NCBI GenBank assembly: GCA_018066125.1
Contig: JAGHSA010000065.1
Location: 1 to 54,386 of the forward strand
Reading direction: 5' to 3'
DNA from: Candidatus Cryptobacteroides onthequi
GTDB lineage: Bacteria; Bacteroidota; Bacteroidia; Bacteroidales; UBA932
DNA: 54,386 nt
Part shown: positions 51,800 through 54,386 of the stretch, piece by piece
Position numbering within the stretch: position 1 is the first letter of the stretch
How the letters are laid out: every line of letters starts with the position of its first letter
Made by a program: the position numbers and the translations under genes
Notes under the pieces: model-generated
What the model was told of the DNA's origin: nothing
Database searches by the model: none
What the model saw: the letters and a program-made list of their open reading frames with translations, nothing else

Positions 51800-52768
51800 A
51801 TGAAAACGAACTTACTGGGAATCGATATCGGCGGGACAAAATGTGCCGTCATCTACGGAGTGGACACTGATGGAAAGCTGGAGATAGTGGAGAAGGTCCG
51901 CTTCGACACCACCGACCGCGACCGCACCATCGCCGGCATTCTGGCAGAGACAAAGGCCATGGCGGATCGCCACGGTCTCAACGGGTCCAACACCCGCGCC
52001 ATAGGCATCTCCTGCGGTGGCCCGCTCGACAGCGCCAGCGGTACCGTCATGTCACCTCCAAACCTCCCGGGATGGGACAATATCCCTATCGTGAAGATGG
52101 TCGAGGAAGCCACTGGCATCAGGGCGGCTCTCCAGAATGACGCCAACGCCTGCGCCCTCGCAGAATGGAAATACGGCGCCGGCAAGGGCAGCCGCAACAT
52201 GATTTTCCTTACATTCGGCACCGGAATGGGAGCCGGACTTGTCCTGGACGGGAAACTCTACGCCGGGACAAATGACAACGCAGGAGAAGTCGGGCACATA
52301 CGCCTGAGCGAATTCGGCCCAGTGGGGTACGGCAAGGCTGGTTCATTCGAGGGATTCGCCAGCGGAGGCGGCATCGCCCAGCTAGCGCAGTCTGCGGTGA
52401 AAGAGAAGCTCATGATGGGCCAGAAGGTGTCATGGTGCCCTGACGGCAATCTCAGCGCCATCACTGCCAAGACAGTGGCCGAAGCCGCTGCAGCCGGGGA
52501 TGAAACCGCCATCGAGGTGTACAGGACATCAGCGGCTTACCTCGGGAAGACACTTGCTTTCCTCATCGACATACTCAACCCTGAGGTCATAGCCATAGGC
52601 AGCATCTTCGTGCGCGCGGAGCAGCTGATACGCCCGTTCATGCAGGCGGTCATCGACCGCGAGGCACTCCCCGCAGCCGCAAAGGTCTGCAGGGTGAAAC
52701 CGGCTGAGCTCGGAGAGCAGATCGGTGACTTCGCATCACTTTCCATCGCAGCCTCCACCGCATTGTAG
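51800..52768 (+). CDS. ROK family sugar kinase with degenerate zinc motif
   Basis: A 322-residue cytoplasmic kinase that would phosphorylate glucose, mannose or an amino sugar with ATP. It has the N-terminal phosphate loop LGIDIGGTKCAVIYG, GISCGGPLD, the sugar-binding NLPGWDN, the catalytic Asp in QNDANACALAEW, and a second phosphate loop TFGTGMGAGLVLDGKLY. The histidine of EVGHIRL is kept, but the following CxCGxxGCxE zinc site of most ROK proteins is replaced by PVGYGKAGSFEG, with no Cys. This suggests a zinc-free branch. It lies between the GH31 and GH106-like genes, with gaps of 8 and 1 bases, so it probably uses the sugar they release. Confidence 0.88.
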   Translation: MKTNLLGIDIGGTKCAVIYGVDTDGKLEIVEKVRFDTTDRDRTIAGILAETKAMADRHGLNGSNTRAIGISCGGPLDSASGTVMSPPNLPGWDNIPIVKMVEEATGIRAALQNDANACALAEWKYGAGKGSRNMIFLTFGTGMGAGLVLDGKLYAGTNDNAGEVGHIRLSEFGPVGYGKAGSFEGFASGGGIAQLAQSAVKEKLMMGQKVSWCPDGNLSAITAKTVAEAAAAGDETAIEVYRTSAAYLGKTLAFLIDILNPEVIAIGSIFVRAEQLIRPFMQAVIDREALPAAAKVCRVKPAELGEQIGDFASLSIAASTAL

Positions 52769-52769
52769 C

Positions 52770-54386
52770 ATGAAAAGAAAGATTCTCACCGCCATCGCAG
52801 CCGTCTTCGCTCTGGGCACAGCTCTCCAGGCACAGCCTTCCATTCAGGAATTCAAGGATGTGCCTAAAGAGTACCGTCCGAGAGTATGGTGGCACTGGAT
52901 GAACGGCAATGTCACCAGAGACGGCATCAGAAAGGACCTTGAATGGATGGACCGCGCCGGCATCGCCGGTTTCCACTGTTTCGATGCCAACATCAGCACT
53001 CCCCAGATCGTGGATCAGAGGCTGGTGTATATGACTGACGCCTGGAAGGACGCCTTCAACTATGCCCTCGACGTGGCAGACTCGCTCGGCATGGAAGTCA
53101 CAGTGGCAAGCTCCCCGGGATGGAGCATCACGGGAGGTCCGTGGGTGACGGAGGAGGATGCAGAGAAGAAGATAGTCTGGAGGGAGCTGATTATCGACGG
53201 AGGTACACGATACCAGGGAAGCCTTCCGGAGCCATACACCAACTGCGGCCCGTATCAGGATGAACTTGGATATCCGTCCGATCCGGATGCCTACAGATGG
53301 TATGAAGACCTCTTTGTGATCGCAGTCAGACTCCCGCAGGAGGATACGGCACGCATTCTCCACTCGAAAGTGAAATCGGGATTCACGGTCGATTATACCA
53401 TAGCCGATCACTACCCCACTCCGGACACGGATGATGTCGTCGCGAGAAAGGATGTGATCGACCTCACCGGGAAATTCAAAGACGGCACCCTCACCTGGAA
53501 TGTGCCGGAAGGAAGATGGAAGATCTTCCGTTTCGGATGGAACCTTCTCGGCAGGAAGAACGGTCCGGCCTCTCCCGAGGCTACCGGTCTCGAGGTCGAC
53601 AAACTGGACGCGGACGCCGTGCGCAGATACTATGCCAACTATCTCGGCATGTACCGGGATGCCAGCGGTGACCGTCTCGGCAGTGTCATCAGCCATCTCA
53701 TGATAGACAGCTACGAGTCAGGAAGAGGCACATGGACCCGCAATATGGAACAGGAATTCAGGAAGCGCAGGGGCTACGCCCTGAGGCCGTGGCTTCCCGT
53801 CCTCACAGGCCAGATCATAGGCAGCGCCGCAGAAAGCGAGGCCTTCCTTTTCGACTGGAGACAGACTCTGGGAGAGCTCATGGCAGAGAACCACTATGAT
53901 GTGGTAAACGACATCCTTGCGCCTTTCGGCATGAAAAGACACAGCGAGGCTCATGAAGAGCGCCGCGCATTCGTGGGAGACGGCATGATGGTCAAGCGCC
54001 ATGCAGACATACCGATGTCCGCATTCTGGGTAAGATACCGCGCAGGATGGCATGACCTGTATCCGGGCGCCGAGGCAGATCTCAGGGAGTCATCTTCCGT
54101 GGCGCACATATACGGCCAGAACATCTGTGCCGCCGAATCGTTCACGACAAACGGAATGCCTGGCAAATGGGACGGATCCTGGGCATACCAGTGCACTCCC
54201 GGCATGCTCAAGCCCGCAGCCGACGCCGCGCTGGCGGCCGGCCTCAACAGGTTCGTGATACTGCTCTGTCCACCAGCCGGTAGATGACAGGATCCCGGGA
54301 CTCGGTCTCGGATTCTACGGCCAGTGGTTCAACAGGCACGACACCTGGGCGGAAGAGGCAAGGGCCTGGACCGACTACCTCAGCAG
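52770..54386 (+). pseudogene. GH106-like glycoside hydrolase, frameshifted near 54261 and cut by window end
   Basis: An exported glycosidase with the start at 52770, one base after the ROK stop; signal peptide MKRKILTAIAAVFALGTALQA. The visible part fits GH106-type alpha-L-rhamnosidases (RVWWHWMNGNVTRDGIRKDL, GIAGFHCFDANIS, SYESGRGTWTRNME). The frame ends at TGA 54285-54287 after RFVILLCPPAGR. In another frame the expected family sequence continues at once: SVHQPVDDRIPGLGLG from 54265, then FYGQWFNRHDTW, open to the window edge. Between RFVI and SVHQP four bases stand where six are expected, so two bases seem to be missing (perhaps one AC unit from ATACACTGC). This is either a real broken gene or a sequence error. 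Rhamnosidase activity is inferred from the family. Confidence 0.85.

Noticed and set aside
1..54386. tRNA, rRNA, insertion sequences, prophage or attachment sites
   Set aside because: I saw no clover-leaf candidates, transposase genes or terminal inverted repeats; genes are tightly packed with gaps under 200 bases.
52770..54386. Type IX secretion C-terminal signals on the glycosidases
   Set aside because: The complete GH92 and GH31 proteins end without a CTD-like sorting domain, and the GH106-like end is outside the window.

Overview
The window looks like a chromosomal segment of a gut-type Bacteroidales bacterium (Bacteroidota). The reasons are three SusC/SusD outer-membrane glycan (or peptide) uptake pairs, many SPII lipoproteins, GH92/GH31/GH106 enzymes, BACON, DUF4886 and DUF5000-type domains, and promoter-like TAnnTTTG -7 elements. 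The base composition is moderately GC-rich. I cannot name the genus from sequence alone; a Rikenellaceae or Cryptobacteroides-like origin is only a guess.

Layout. (A) 1-4454, plus strand: the 3' end of an MsbA-like ABC exporter, a VanZ-like membrane protein and a large secreted amidase/golvesin-domain protein. (B) 11318-4590, minus strand: a BACON-metallophosphoesterase-LamG lipoprotein, an unlisted 38-residue peptide gene, a DUF4886 SGNH-like lipoprotein and a second metallophosphoesterase. (C) 22136-11498, minus strand: susC1, susD1, two discoidin-like surface lipoproteins, an unlisted 40-residue peptide gene and a fimbrillin/GLUG-repeat lipoprotein, closed by a strong terminator. (D) 22294-24615, plus strand: a GH92 alpha-mannosidase divergent from susC1. 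(E) 31399-24731, minus strand: susC2, susD2 and a Big2-domain lipoprotein. (F) 31574-37312, plus strand: a LacI-type regulator with a good promoter, a second GH92 and a GtaA-like six-hairpin enzyme. (G) 37476-49349, plus strand: susC3 carrying a C-terminal OmpA domain, susD3, an attenuator-like terminator, a small lipoprotein, then a duplicated module of TPR-like protein plus beta-propeller lipoprotein with a conserved CxxCH motif. (H) 49407-54386, plus strand: a GH31 glycosidase, a ROK-family sugar kinase lacking the usual zinc cysteines, and a GH106-like enzyme with an apparent 2-base deletion, cut by the window end.

Working together, regions B-F and H resemble a composite polysaccharide utilisation locus. 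Surface lipoproteins and SusD capture glycans and SusC imports them. Periplasmic GH92 and GH31 enzymes release mannose and alpha-glucose, a GH106-type enzyme would act on rhamnosides, phosphoesterases might remove phosphate substituents, and the ROK kinase would phosphorylate freed sugar. A mannose-rich glycan such as an N-glycan or phosphomannan is a reasonable but unproven target. LacI is the only regulator seen; no hybrid two-component sensor or ECF sigma/anti-sigma pair is present.

The least expected items are the SusC-OmpA fusion at 37476-41246, the two Trp-terminated micro-peptides ahead of lipoprotein genes, and the duplicated propeller module with a possible c-type heme motif.
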